Origin: a bacterium
Lineage (GTDB): Bacteria; Desulfobacterota; JAPLJL01
Assembly (NCBI GenBank): GCA_028713675.1
Contig: JAQTNV010000014.1
Coordinates: 1 to 64,000, forward strand
Length of the DNA: 64,000 bases
Direction of reading: 5' to 3'
Under the pieces are notes generated by a model. The model was not told where the DNA came from. It saw only the letters and a program-made list of their open reading frames with translations, and ran no database searches. Both the position numbers and the translations under genes were made by a program. The stretch's first letter is position 1, and each line of letters begins with the position of its first letter. This document shows, one piece after another, positions 42,031 to 50,346 of this stretch.

Positions 42031-42606
42031 TTGATCCAGATAGCGAAATCCTGCCTTTTAATCCCGCTGACCATACTTTTCTTTGCCCCCACGCTCTCTC
42101 TGGCCGATACGACATCCGCCGGGCCATCTCTTCCCGGATCTTCCACATTACAAGCGCTTCCCCATTTTTCTCAAAAAAGCAGTTTAAACATCCTGTTTTC
42201 CTGTAGTTGCCCGATTAATCGGGCTCTTTTGAAAACCGCCGATAAATCGGCATACTACCTAAAAATCCAAAAGCCATTCGTCAATCTGCAATCGTCATTC
42301 GTCAATTCCCAGGACGCCTCCGACTGGGTCAGACGCTCCCTTTCCGAAGACCGCTGGATCGCCCTCGATAAACTTGCCCATCTGCTGGTAAGTTTCAGCC
42401 TCGTCGGTATCGGCTATGCCGTTTCCTCCGAACGGGGACTCGGCTTCAGTCGTAATCAGGCCAGGATTCTATCCGCGGGCGGAACCGCCCTGATCGGGAT
42501 CGCCAAGGAAATCCATGATTACAGAAAAGGGAGCGACTTCTGCGGGAAGGACCTGACCGCCGACGGTCTGGGAATCGCGCTGGGGGTTTTGACCTACACT
42601 TTTTGA
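42031..42606 (+). CDS. YfiM/DUF2279-like exported protein with an in-frame REPIN
   Basis: 191 aa from TTG 42031; no ATG is available. A signal peptide covers about 1-25 (LLIPLTILFFAPTLSLADT). The conserved domain is residues 98-191: DKLAHLLVSFSLVGIGYAV, KEIHDYRKGSDFCGKDLTAD and GIALG, as in the YfiM/DUF2279 group of small envelope proteins. Residues 58-76 are encoded by a 56-nt REPIN-like element and about 81-93 by heptamer repeat text, yet the frame stays open. This suggests insertion into a tolerant linker, or recruitment of repeat DNA as a spacer. It follows pilT by 15 nt. Function unknown. Confidence 0.75.
   Translation: MIQIAKSCLLIPLTILFFAPTLSLADTTSAGPSLPGSSTLQALPHFSQKSSLNILFSCSCPINRALLKTADKSAYYLKIQKPFVNLQSSFVNSQDASDWVRRSLSEDRWIALDKLAHLLVSFSLVGIGYAVSSERGLGFSRNQARILSAGGTALIGIAKEIHDYRKGSDFCGKDLTADGLGIALGVLTYTF
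42203..42258. repeat. 56-nt REPIN inside a coding sequence
   Basis: GTAG (42203) heads the perfect palindrome GCCCGATTAATCGGGC (42209-42224); GCCGATAAATCGGC then ends in CATACTAC (42258). Relatives of both halves occur in spacers at 27299-27355 and 32490-32570, in other orders. Here the element is translated in frame as part of the YfiM-like protein. Confidence 0.85.
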
Positions 42607-42732
42607 TTTAAGAAATGCCAAATGTCAAAGCTCAAATTCCAAATCAAGTCCAAAGCTCCAAGGAAATAAATTTTCGGCATTTGAAATTTGACATTAATTT
42701 GGCATTTGGATTTTGAACTTTGGATTTTATTT
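42607..42732. repeat. Heptamer arrays forming a large inverted repeat between convergent genes
   Basis: Left arm: AAATGCCAAATGTCAAAG and following 7-nt units (AGCTCAA, ATTCCAA). Right arm: the complement, TTGACATTAATTTGGCATTT and TTTGGATTTTG units. The arms can pair over roughly 20 bp with one bulge. It may act as a bidirectional terminator or be a by-product of inverted array duplication. Confidence 0.65.
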
Positions 42733-44007
42733 TCAACGGCCGAGACCTTTTTTCCCGATATCCCGGCGGTAATGCATGCCTTCAAAATTGATCTTGGCGC
42801 AGGCCTGGTAGGCCCGATCAATCGCCGTCCGCAGGTCCTTCCCCCGGGCGGTTACCCCCAGAACCCGTCCGCCCGCGGTGACGATCTTTTTCCCCTCCCG
42901 GCGGGTCCCGGCGTGAAAGACCTCGACATCCTCCATCTGCCCCGCTTCCTCCAGCCCGGTGATCTCCTTGCCCTTGGCGTAGTTTCCCGGGTACCCCCCC
43001 GAGCACAAGGCCACGCAGACCGCCGGGCGGGGATCCCATTTCACATTCGCGTTTTTCAAATCCCCTTCCACCGCCTGCAGGAGCAGGAAAGCCAGGTCGC
43101 TCTGCAAACGGAATAGAATCGGCTGGGTCTCGGGATCACCGAACCGGCAGTTAAATTCCAGGACCCAGAATTCACCCTCCGAAATCATCAGTCCGGCATA
43201 CAGGGCCCCCTGGTATCTTTGCCCCTCTCCGGTCAGCATTCCGCTGATCACCGGCTCCATCACCTCTTTCAAGGCCCGGACGTTAAGACCTTCATTCATC
43301 ACCGGGGCGGGCGAGTAGGCCCCCATTCCGCCGGTATTGGGACCCTGGTCTCCGTCGAAAACCGCCTTATGATCCTGGGAGGAAGCCATCGGGACGACGG
43401 TTTCTCCATCCGTGACCCCGATGTAACTGGCCTCTTCACCGTTTAGGATCTCCTCCAGGATTAAACGGTCACCGGCACTCCCGAAAACCTTTTTCTCCAT
43501 CACCTCTTCCACCGCCTGGATCGCTTCCTCTAGATTTTTCGAAACCACGACGCCCTTGCCGGCGGCCAGGCCGTCCGCTTTGACCACCATGGGCCGGCCC
43601 CGCTTGGTCAGGAATTCCCGGGCGGCCCGGGAATCGGAAAAAACCCGGAAAGATGCGGTCGGGATCCGGTTCCGGTTCATGAATTCCTTGGCGAAAACCT
43701 TGCTGCCTTCCAGCGCGGCGGCCTTCCGGGAGGGACCGAAGATTTTCAGCCCCTTCCCCTGGAAGAGATCCACGATCCCCAGGACCAGGGGGGCCTCGGG
43801 CCCGACCACGGTCAGGTCAATCTTTTCCTTCTGGGCAAAAGCCAGAAGGCCCTCGATGTTTTCCGGATTGATCTCCACGTTCCGGGCGCAGGACTCGGTC
43901 CCGGCGTTTCCGGGCGCGCAGAAGACCTGTTCCACCCGGGGGCTCTGGGACAGTTTCCAGGTCAGGGTATGTTCCCTCCCCCCTCCGCCAATGACCAGTA
44001 TTTTCAT
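42733..44007 (-). CDS. purD: Phosphoribosylamine-glycine ligase (GAR synthetase)
   Basis: Second step of purine synthesis: ATP-dependent joining of glycine to phosphoribosylamine. 424 aa, standard length. ATP-grasp signatures: MKILVIGGGGREHTL at the start, PMVVKADGLAAGKGV, GPNTGGMGAYSPAP, and VLEFNCRFGDPETQP, which carries the metal ligands. The C-terminal domain ends with the usual RAYQACAKINFEGMHYRRDIG. It starts 3 nt after mlaD stops, so it is translationally coupled to the Mla operon, an unusual partner with no metabolic link visible here. Confidence 0.96.
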   Translation of the reverse strand: MKILVIGGGGREHTLTWKLSQSPRVEQVFCAPGNAGTESCARNVEINPENIEGLLAFAQKEKIDLTVVGPEAPLVLGIVDLFQGKGLKIFGPSRKAAALEGSKVFAKEFMNRNRIPTASFRVFSDSRAAREFLTKRGRPMVVKADGLAAGKGVVVSKNLEEAIQAVEEVMEKKVFGSAGDRLILEEILNGEEASYIGVTDGETVVPMASSQDHKAVFDGDQGPNTGGMGAYSPAPVMNEGLNVRALKEVMEPVISGMLTGEGQRYQGALYAGLMISEGEFWVLEFNCRFGDPETQPILFRLQSDLAFLLLQAVEGDLKNANVKWDPRPAVCVALCSGGYPGNYAKGKEITGLEEAGQMEDVEVFHAGTRREGKKIVTAGGRVLGVTARGKDLRTAIDRAYQACAKINFEGMHYRRDIGKKGLGR

Positions 44008-44010
44008 TAT

Positions 44011-45477
44011 TTATTTACCCTTCGGGACAAAAGGCAGGAGGGTCTTCAGGTCTTCATCCAGGAAGTTAATCCCGCCGCCGGCGAAAAACCTTCTCTGTTT
44101 GGAATCCTTGCTGATAAAATCGGAGTAACCGCCGGAGAGATAAAGATACTTGGCAAAATGAAATTGGATCATCCCCTGAAGCACGGGATTGTTGTCGCGG
44201 GCGAAATCGAAAGCCTCAATCCCAACCTTGAACCGGTCTTTCCAGAATTCATAGTCTACTCCGACGCCGCCTTCCGACTCGATCAAACCTCCCCGCAGGG
44301 TCAGCCCATAGTATTTCCGCGCCATTTCCAGGCTGAACTTCAAACCGTTGTTACCCTGTTCTTCCCAAATCTCGCCGGTCGTGAGATTAACCATGTGCTT
44401 GCCGTTGCTGGAATAGTGGCTGAAGGTAGGATCATCGATAATCTCGGCCAGGTAATACTTGTCCTCCTTGGTTTGGACCCGGACCGAGAAACGGCTTTTC
44501 AATCCCCGGCCATTGCTATCGGAAGCGATCAGGTAATCGCCCTGGTAGCCAAGATATAGTTTAATCCGCTCCACCGCCTCGGCCAGTTCCTGGAACTGGT
44601 TGACCACCTGGTCGACTTTGTCGATCAGGCTGTCATCCTTCATCAGGCGGCCGACCGTCCCCTTTCCCTCTTCGAGATTCTTGGTCACCTTGGCGATTGA
44701 TCCCAGGGACTGATCCAGCTTTTTGGAGGCCTCCTGGACGCGTTTGATCACATCCTGGATTCCTTCCCGGTTATCGGACACGATCGCGTCGAGATTTTTT
44801 GTGATCCGGTCGGCCCGTTCGATGAGACCCGGCCCCTCCTCCCGGAGCTTGGCCACGGTTTCCCTGATGCCCGCGACAATTTCGTCGATGGATTTCTTGT
44901 TGTTATTGGACATCTCCGCCAGGTTTTGGGAAGCGTCCCGGATGGAATGGATAATCGTTTTCAGATCCTGGGCGCTGCTCTCGTTACCCAGGGCCTCGCG
45001 GAGGCTTCCGGCCACCCGGCGGATATCAGTCACCGTGGCGGAAAGATCATCCATCATATCTTCGAAATTCGGCGGGACCTCCCCATAGCCCAGATCCTCT
45101 CCCGGACTGACCGGGTCACTCTTTACTTTGGGGGGAATGATTTCAATAAATTTGTCCCCGAGCAGGCCCTTGCTCCGCACCCGCACCCGGAGCCCCTTTT
45201 CCAGTTCCACCCCGGAATAAATCCGGATCGAAACCCGGGCCTTCTGATCCCCGGTCAGCTCCACGTTCTCGACCTTGCCGATCTCCACGCCGGCAATCCG
45301 AACGGCGGTTTCCCGGCTCAAACCCTGGGCGCTATCGAAGGTGACATAAAGGGGATAACCCCGGCTGGTTTTGAGCGACCAGCCTTCCAGTTTAAAAGAG
45401 GCGTAAACGGTGATCGCAATAATGATGATCGCGAAAATCCCGACCCGCGCCTCCAGTCCGAACTTCTTATCGTTCAT
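44011..45477 (-). CDS. mlaD: MCE/MlaD-type lipid transport protein with a C-terminal barrel-like domain
   Basis: 488 aa. One N-terminal TM segment (VGIFAIIIIAITVYASFKLEG), then a single MCE domain at about 37-118 (YPLYVTFDSAQGLSRETAVRIAGVEIGKV, RVRSKGLLGDKFIEI). Residues 140-290 form a long helical or coiled-coil region. Residues about 310-488 are rich in alternating hydrophobic and aromatic strands (EMARKYYGLTLRGGLIES, YLYLSGGYSDFI) and end near the C-terminus in the manner of an outer-membrane beta-barrel. Ordinary MlaD lacks this part. If correct, one polypeptide could reach from inner to outer membrane. It lies downstream of mlaF, upstream of purD. Confidence 0.9.
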   Translation of the reverse strand: MNDKKFGLEARVGIFAIIIIAITVYASFKLEGWSLKTSRGYPLYVTFDSAQGLSRETAVRIAGVEIGKVENVELTGDQKARVSIRIYSGVELEKGLRVRVRSKGLLGDKFIEIIPPKVKSDPVSPGEDLGYGEVPPNFEDMMDDLSATVTDIRRVAGSLREALGNESSAQDLKTIIHSIRDASQNLAEMSNNNKKSIDEIVAGIRETVAKLREEGPGLIERADRITKNLDAIVSDNREGIQDVIKRVQEASKKLDQSLGSIAKVTKNLEEGKGTVGRLMKDDSLIDKVDQVVNQFQELAEAVERIKLYLGYQGDYLIASDSNGRGLKSRFSVRVQTKEDKYYLAEIIDDPTFSHYSSNGKHMVNLTTGEIWEEQGNNGLKFSLEMARKYYGLTLRGGLIESEGGVGVDYEFWKDRFKVGIEAFDFARDNNPVLQGMIQFHFAKYLYLSGGYSDFISKDSKQRRFFAGGGINFLDEDLKTLLPFVPKGK

Positions 45478-45652
45478 ACTTTGATCTTACCGTAATGATG
45501 CCAAAGTTCAAAATCCGCACCCAAATAATTTCTGGCTTGAGTTTCTAGTTTCTGGCTGCCGGCTACGAATTAATTATTTCTCGCGGACTAAAGTCCGCGG
45601 CTACCTTTTATTTTTTACCTTTTACCTTTGAGCTTTGAACTTTGACCTTTTT
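45478..45652. repeat. Spacer with heptamer arrays flanking a REP hairpin
   Basis: Heptamer-like text at 45493-45560 (GAGTTTCTAGTTTCTGG) and 45606-45651 (TTTTACC, TTTTACC, TTTGAGC, TTTGAAC, TTTGACC) brackets the hairpin CGCGGACTAAAGTCCGCG (45582-45599) with CTAC at 45601-45604, i.e. a GTAG-headed REP on the minus strand. The stretch interrupts the mlaF-mlaD operon. Confidence 0.75.
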
Positions 45653-46411
45653 TTACTCCTTGATTTTGATCGGCCCCTTGCTGGTACTGGCCAGGAACTG
45701 CCTGACCCGGGGATCGGTCGAGGCCCGGAAACCCTCCGGCGTGGTGAATTCGATAATCTTCCCGTCCTCCATCATCGCCACCCGGTCCGCCAGCTTGAAG
45801 CAGGTTTTCAAGCTATGGGTAATGGCGACCCCGGTATGCCCCAGTCTCTGCTGGGTTTCCCGGATCAGGTCCTCGATCACGTCGGAGACAATCGGGTCCA
45901 GCCCGGTTGTGGGTTCGTCATAAAGCACGATTTCAGGATCCATGACCAGGGCCCGGGCCAGGGCCAGGCGCTTCCGCATTCCCCCGGAAAGTTCGGAGGG
46001 AAACTTGGTTTCAATTTTAGGCAATCCCACCAGACGGAGTTTCTCCTGCACGATCCGGTGAATTTCTTCGGGGGAAAACTTGCTGTGCTCGACCAGGGGG
46101 AAAGCGGCGTTTTCCTCCACGGTCATGGAATCAAAAAGGGCGGCGTTCTGAAAAAGCATGCCGAACCTTTTCAAAATCTGGTTCATCCTCACCTCTTTGA
46201 CTTTGGTCAGGTCCTCCCCCTCCAGGAGGACCTCGCCGGCATCCGGTTTCAAGAGGCCGATAATATGCTTCAAAAAGACACTCTTGCCGCAACCGGAAAC
46301 CCCCAGGATCACCGTCATTTTCCCCCGCTCGATCATGAGGTTCACCCCTTTCAGAACCTCCTGGGAGCCGAAGGATTTATGCAGGTCCCGGATTTCGATC
46401 AATACATCCAT
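45653..46411 (-). CDS. mlaF: Mla-type ABC transporter ATP-binding protein
   Basis: 252 aa ATPase of the retrograde or anterograde phospholipid transport system. Walker A GVSGCGKSV, signature ELSGGMRKRLALARAL, Walker B IVLYDEPTTGLDP and switch His in THSLKT are all present. The GMRKR signature is typical of MlaF/Ttg2A rather than general ABC importers. It overlaps the end of mlaE by 13 nt, so the pair is translationally coupled. Works at the inner membrane with MlaE and MlaD. Confidence 0.96.
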   Translation of the reverse strand: MDVLIEIRDLHKSFGSQEVLKGVNLMIERGKMTVILGVSGCGKSVFLKHIIGLLKPDAGEVLLEGEDLTKVKEVRMNQILKRFGMLFQNAALFDSMTVEENAAFPLVEHSKFSPEEIHRIVQEKLRLVGLPKIETKFPSELSGGMRKRLALARALVMDPEIVLYDEPTTGLDPIVSDVIEDLIRETQQRLGHTGVAITHSLKTCFKLADRVAMMEDGKIIEFTTPEGFRASTDPRVRQFLASTSKGPIKIKE

Positions 46412-47169
46412 GAGGTCAGGAAATAATCACTGATTAAAACGGTCACCGAGGCCAGGACTACCGCCTCCGTGGTGGCCTTGCCCACCCCGGCCGATCCCCC
46501 TTCTGCCCGGTAGCCTTTGTAACAACCGACCAAGGTCAGGATTAAACCAAAGACCGCGGCCTTGATCAATCCGATATAGAAATCATTGGCATCCACGGAA
46601 TAAAGCGTCTCGGTGATGAAAACGTTCGGGCTCTGGCCCAGCATAAAAACCGCGATCAGATAGCCCCCCAGCGCCCCCATCAGGCTGAAAAGCGCCGCCA
46701 GCAAAGGCAGCATCAACACCCCGGAAATGATCCGGGGAACCACCAGGTACTGAACCGGGCTCACCGCCATGGTATGGAGGGCGTCAACCTGCTCGGTCAC
46801 CCGCATGGTTCCGATCTCGGTGCACATGGCCGAACCCGCCCTCCCGGTGACCAAAAGGGCGGTCAGAACCGGCCCGAGCTCCCGGGTCAGGGATAGAACC
46901 GTGGACGGCCCGATCATGTATTCCAGGTCAAAAAGCCTGAGGGCGTAGGAGGTCTGCAGGGCGAATACCATCCCGGTAAATAACCCGGTCAAGCCCACGA
47001 TAAAGCTGGATTTCGTGCCGATGAACTCCATCTGCTGGAGGAAAATCGTGCCACGGAAAGGAGGACGGAAAAGCCAGTAAAGGGACTGGAAAAAGAGGAT
47101 AAAAATCCCTCCGGCCTCTTCCAGGGCCCGCAGGACCATCCGGCCTATATACCTGAAAAATCTGAACAT
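46399..47169 (-). CDS. mlaE: MlaE-family ABC transporter permease
   Basis: 256 aa integral membrane protein with about five TM segments. Family hallmarks: GLFTGMVFALQTSYALR, RELGPVLTALLVTGRAGSAM, TEIGTMRVTEQVDALHTMAV and the end motif VLASVTVLISDYFLTSWMY. The start is not certain: AAGGA is very close to the ATG at 47169, and the ATG at residue 12 (MVLRALEEAGG) is preceded by AGG. First gene of the Mla operon. A second MlaE-type permease begins at 63489. Confidence 0.95.
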   Translation of the reverse strand: MFRFFRYIGRMVLRALEEAGGIFILFFQSLYWLFRPPFRGTIFLQQMEFIGTKSSFIVGLTGLFTGMVFALQTSYALRLFDLEYMIGPSTVLSLTRELGPVLTALLVTGRAGSAMCTEIGTMRVTEQVDALHTMAVSPVQYLVVPRIISGVLMLPLLAALFSLMGALGGYLIAVFMLGQSPNVFITETLYSVDANDFYIGLIKAAVFGLILTLVGCYKGYRAEGGSAGVGKATTEAVVLASVTVLISDYFLTSWMY

Positions 47170-47379
47170 TCCTTGAGAATTTTATTCCGAATCGCCGGAA
47201 AATAACAGGTGGCGGAAAAATCCGGGGCGGGATGGGTTCGTTTCCCGGTCCCCGAACCGTGATTGCGAATTTACACCCCCGGGACAAAAGGTTAAATTTA
47301 TTAACAACGATCCGAACTCATCCGTGTCTAAATTACATATATATCCTCCGAGGAGGAATTAACTTAGAATTCTGATTTC

Positions 47380-48633
47380 GTGAAAAAATTATTTCGGACA
47401 GCTATGACCCGAGCTAAAATACTGAATATTTCCGCCCTGGCTTTGGGGATCGTTCTGATTTTCGTCTGGAACCTCCGCCATTACCGTCAACCTTCATCCC
47501 CCCTTCCGGAACAGGCGGACCTGATCTCCGTTCTTCCCGGAGCAACGCGGTTTGAACCGCATCTTGAACCGGTTGATTATTATCAGGGCTTCTTTCCGGA
47601 TGGCCGTCCGGCGGGGGTGGCTTTCGTCACCAGCCGGATCCCTCCCCGGATCGCCGGATTCACCTCGGAGATCAGCATCCTGGTCGGGATGACTCCGGCG
47701 GGGTCCATCTCCCGCCTGGAAGTTCTTCACCATCAGGAAACCCCTTCCTATTTCCGAATGGTCCTGGACTCCGGCCTCCTGCCTTCTTTCCTGGGGGTCG
47801 ACTTGAAATCCGGTTTCCCGGAATTGGACGCGGTCAGCGGAGCGACGATAAGTTCCCAAGCGATAATTCAAGACCTGGAGACTTCCGCCCGGGCGGTGGC
47901 CGAGAAGGTTTACGGTTATAAGGTTCCCGATTCCTCCATCAGCCCGAAGCGGAAATTCCCCTACCTCGAGCCATTCCTGGTGATTCTGCTTTTCCTTTCC
48001 ATTCCGGTTTCCCGGAGACTGTCCCGTTTCCGCTGGGCCCGTTTCCTTCCCTTTATCCTCGGCTTCTTCATCATCGGCCTCTACCTGGATTCCCCTCTCT
48101 CTCTTAATCATATCGTCAATCTTCTTTCCCTCCACCCGCCCGCTTTTTACGCTCAGCCCGGCCTTTTTCTTCTCCTGCTCCTGGCCTTGGTTTCCTCTTT
48201 TTTCTTCGGAAATATTTATTGTTCGTCTCTTTGCCCCTTTGGCGCCGTGCTGGAACTCGGGACCAGGCTTTTTCCGAAAAGAATCCGGGTTGCCCCGGGG
48301 GACATAAAGAAAGCCTCGGCCCTCCGCTCCCTCCTGCTCTTTCTCGTGATCGCGGGGATTTTCGGGTGCGGTTTGAATATTCTCGCCCAGCTCGAGCCAT
48401 ATCCTTACCTCTTCGCGCCGGCCAAATCCTCCCTGCTCTGGCTCTACATTACCTTGACCATTCTTTTCTCCCTGGTTTTCCGGAGGTTTTGGTGCCGGAT
48501 CTTCTGTCCCACGGGAGCGTTTTTGGATCTCCTTGCCCGCCCCGGGAAAAAGCTGGAAGCTCGGAGCCGAAAGCCCGGGGATGACAAAAATACCATTAAC
48601 CCCTCCGAATCCAACCCTGTCCAGGGAGGATAA
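47380..48633 (+). CDS. NosR-like membrane flavoprotein: FMN-binding domain plus CxxxCP membrane domain
   Basis: 417 aa from GTG 47380 (ATG 47404 possible). An N-terminal TM is followed by a periplasmic FMN-binding domain at about 60-175, with SGATISS near residue 152; Thr in SGAT is the covalent FMN attachment site in RnfG/NosR-type domains. Four to five TM segments follow from 190 to 375, with two NosR/NapH-type motifs GNIYCSSLCPFGA and RRFWCRIFCPTGA (CxxxCP). Unlike NosR there is no terminal pair of 4Fe-4S ferredoxin clusters. The layout suggests electron transfer across the inner membrane to a periplasmic acceptor. The next genes encode an AmmeMemoRadiSam pair, its likely partners. Confidence 0.85.
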   Translation: MKKLFRTAMTRAKILNISALALGIVLIFVWNLRHYRQPSSPLPEQADLISVLPGATRFEPHLEPVDYYQGFFPDGRPAGVAFVTSRIPPRIAGFTSEISILVGMTPAGSISRLEVLHHQETPSYFRMVLDSGLLPSFLGVDLKSGFPELDAVSGATISSQAIIQDLETSARAVAEKVYGYKVPDSSISPKRKFPYLEPFLVILLFLSIPVSRRLSRFRWARFLPFILGFFIIGLYLDSPLSLNHIVNLLSLHPPAFYAQPGLFLLLLLALVSSFFFGNIYCSSLCPFGAVLELGTRLFPKRIRVAPGDIKKASALRSLLLFLVIAGIFGCGLNILAQLEPYPYLFAPAKSSLLWLYITLTILFSLVFRRFWCRIFCPTGAFLDLLARPGKKLEARSRKPGDDKNTINPSESNPVQGG

Positions 48634-48638
48634 ACCGC

Positions 48639-48914
48639 TTGAAAAAAGGGAAACTTATCTTTTTCGCGATGATTCTCACGGTTCTTGCCCTGGCCGCGCT
48701 GACGGTGCGCTACAATTACCAGCTGACCCAGAACCTGCGGCCGCGCATGGCCCGGATTGACCCCGGGATTCTGGCCCGTCAACTTGGAAGCGGCAACCTC
48801 TCTTCGAAAAAAGCCGATTTCTTTCAGATCGTCAGCCCGGAAGGCGACCGGGTGACCGGGCCTGCCGCCAAAATTCTGATTCAGGAAAGCAAACCTGCAA
48901 ACGGAGAAAAATAA
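48639..48914 (+). CDS. Small single-TM protein of the flavoprotein/MemoRadiSam cluster
   Basis: 91 aa from TTG 48639, five bases after the flavoprotein gene stops; AGGGAGG lies about ten bases upstream. An N-terminal TM (LIFFAMILTVLALAALTV) is followed by about 65 residues outside, with NYQLTQNLRPRMARIDPG. I recognise no family. Close spacing makes it part of the same operon, perhaps an accessory subunit of the flavoprotein. Confidence 0.65.
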   Translation: MKKGKLIFFAMILTVLALAALTVRYNYQLTQNLRPRMARIDPGILARQLGSGNLSSKKADFFQIVSPEGDRVTGPAAKILIQESKPANGEK

Positions 48915-48969
48915 GCGCCCTGCGTGCCCCATCCGAAGCTGCGGGGAGCCAAGTCTAAGGGAAAAATGC

Positions 48970-49012
48970 GTCCGGTCACCGATAACCGGTAACCGGTGAC
49001 CGGTAAAAGAAC
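48970..49012. repeat. 7-nt-period array (CGGTAAC dialect)
   Basis: Units CGGTCAC, CGATAAC, CGGTAAC, CGGTGAC and CGGTAAA follow each other without interruption, in the middle of a plus-strand operon. Confidence 0.7.
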
Positions 49013-49043
49013 CGGGTTTTGAAATTTGGGGTCTAAGTTAAAG

Positions 49044-50024
49044 ATGAAAACTGACGTGGTTGAATGCCTGCTTTGCCCCCATCAGTGCCGCCTGGCGCCG
49101 GGCGAGCGGGGCAGTTGCCGGGTCCGCTACAACCGGGAAGGCGAGCTCCATTCTCTCGTCTACGGCAAAGCCTGCTCCCTGAACCTGGACCCGATCGAAA
49201 AGAAACCGATGTTTCATTTTCTGCCCGGGACCTCGATTCTTTCCGTGGCCACCGCCGGATGCAACCTGCACTGCAAGTTCTGCCAGAACTGGGAAATCTC
49301 CCAGGCTGATCCCGAAAACCTGGAAAACCATGACTTCCCGCCGGAAAAGCTGGTCCAACGGGCCCTTTCCATCTCCGCGCCTTCCCTCGCCTATACCTAC
49401 TCCGACCCGATTGTTTTTTACGAATACGCCTATCAGACCGCCGCCCTGGCCCGGGAAAATAAAATCCGGAACATCCTGGTTACCGCCGGGTATATCAACG
49501 AGGAACCCCTGCGCCGGCTCTGCCGGGTGGTGGACGGGGCCAATATCGACCTCAAGGGTTTCACTGAAAAATTCTACCGGGAGGTCTGTTCCGGGACCCT
49601 GAAACCGGTTCTCCGGGCGCTGGAAATCGCGCGCGAGGAAGGGATCACCCTCGAAATCACCAATCTGATCATCCCGACCCTGAATGATGACTATGACCAG
49701 ATCCGCAAAATGTGCGTCTGGATCCGGGAGAACCTGGGGCCGGAAATCCCCCTTCACTTTTCGCGTTTCTTTCCCATGTACAAGCTCAAGCTGCTCTATC
49801 CCACCCCGGGCGAAACCCTGGAGCGGGCCCGGGAGATTGCCCTGGAGGCGGGACTTCACTACGTCTACACCGGAAATATCGCCGGCAGCCCGGGTGAGAA
49901 AACCATCTGTCCGGGCTGCGGCCGGGTCATCATCGACCGCGCCGGCTACCGGATCGAGGCGGTTCACCTGAACCAGGGCCGCTGCGGCTTCTGCGGCCGG
50001 GAAATTTACGGGACCTGGAGTTAA
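49044..50024 (+). CDS. amrS: AmmeMemoRadiSam-system radical SAM enzyme
   Basis: 326 aa from ATG 49044; an in-frame TTG at 49026 is possible. The radical SAM motif is CNLHCKFCQNW (Cx3Cx2C). The N-terminus carries a CLLCPHQCRL cluster and the C-terminus a CPGCG...CGFCG cluster, both family features. SAYTYSDP-like LAYTYSDPIVFYEYA and FFPMYKL are typical of AmrS. The name comes from its frequent genome link with Memo and AMMECR1 homologues; its reaction is not firmly known. Here a Memo gene follows at 50347, while no AMMECR1 (A) gene is seen. It is related to pyruvate formate-lyase activating enzymes. Confidence 0.93.
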   Translation: MKTDVVECLLCPHQCRLAPGERGSCRVRYNREGELHSLVYGKACSLNLDPIEKKPMFHFLPGTSILSVATAGCNLHCKFCQNWEISQADPENLENHDFPPEKLVQRALSISAPSLAYTYSDPIVFYEYAYQTAALARENKIRNILVTAGYINEEPLRRLCRVVDGANIDLKGFTEKFYREVCSGTLKPVLRALEIAREEGITLEITNLIIPTLNDDYDQIRKMCVWIRENLGPEIPLHFSRFFPMYKLKLLYPTPGETLERAREIALEAGLHYVYTGNIAGSPGEKTICPGCGRVIIDRAGYRIEAVHLNQGRCGFCGREIYGTWS

Positions 50025-50051
50025 CCGTCCGAAACCATAAGGAGGAAACCG

Positions 50052-50258
50052 ATGAGCCATGCTGAAAAAAAAACAACCGGGGCGGCGGCCGGGGGAAAAA
50101 CCGAATCCCCGGAGAGAAGAAATTTTCTCCGGCGTTTCCTGGGAATCGGGATCATGTCCTGTTTTTTCGCTCCGGTTCGCCCTGAAGCCAGGCCTTTCCC
50201 GCCCTCCCCTTCAAGGAAAGCGGATTTCTGGCGGAAAGGTGACCGCCTGGCCGGATAG
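50052..50258 (+). CDS. Mini Tat-signal protein
   Basis: 68 aa with an AAGGAGG ribosome site eight bases before ATG 50052. Residues about 22-40 are a twin-arginine signal: ERRNFLRRFLGIGIMSCFF. Only about 28 residues follow (FPPSPSRKADFWRKGDRLAG). Such short Tat peptides can be subunits that anchor or escort a partner, or remnants of a longer protein. It lies between amrS and the Memo gene, and the strong ribosome site argues that it is translated. Confidence 0.6.
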   Translation: MSHAEKKTTGAAAGGKTESPERRNFLRRFLGIGIMSCFFAPVRPEARPFPPSPSRKADFWRKGDRLAG

Positions 50259-50346
50259 ACCCCGGACAGGTTTACAAAGGGAGCTTTCTGCTTTTTAAAA
50301 AAGGATGTATTATTTCTTCTCCACCGGTTCGAGCTAAGGAGGAAAA

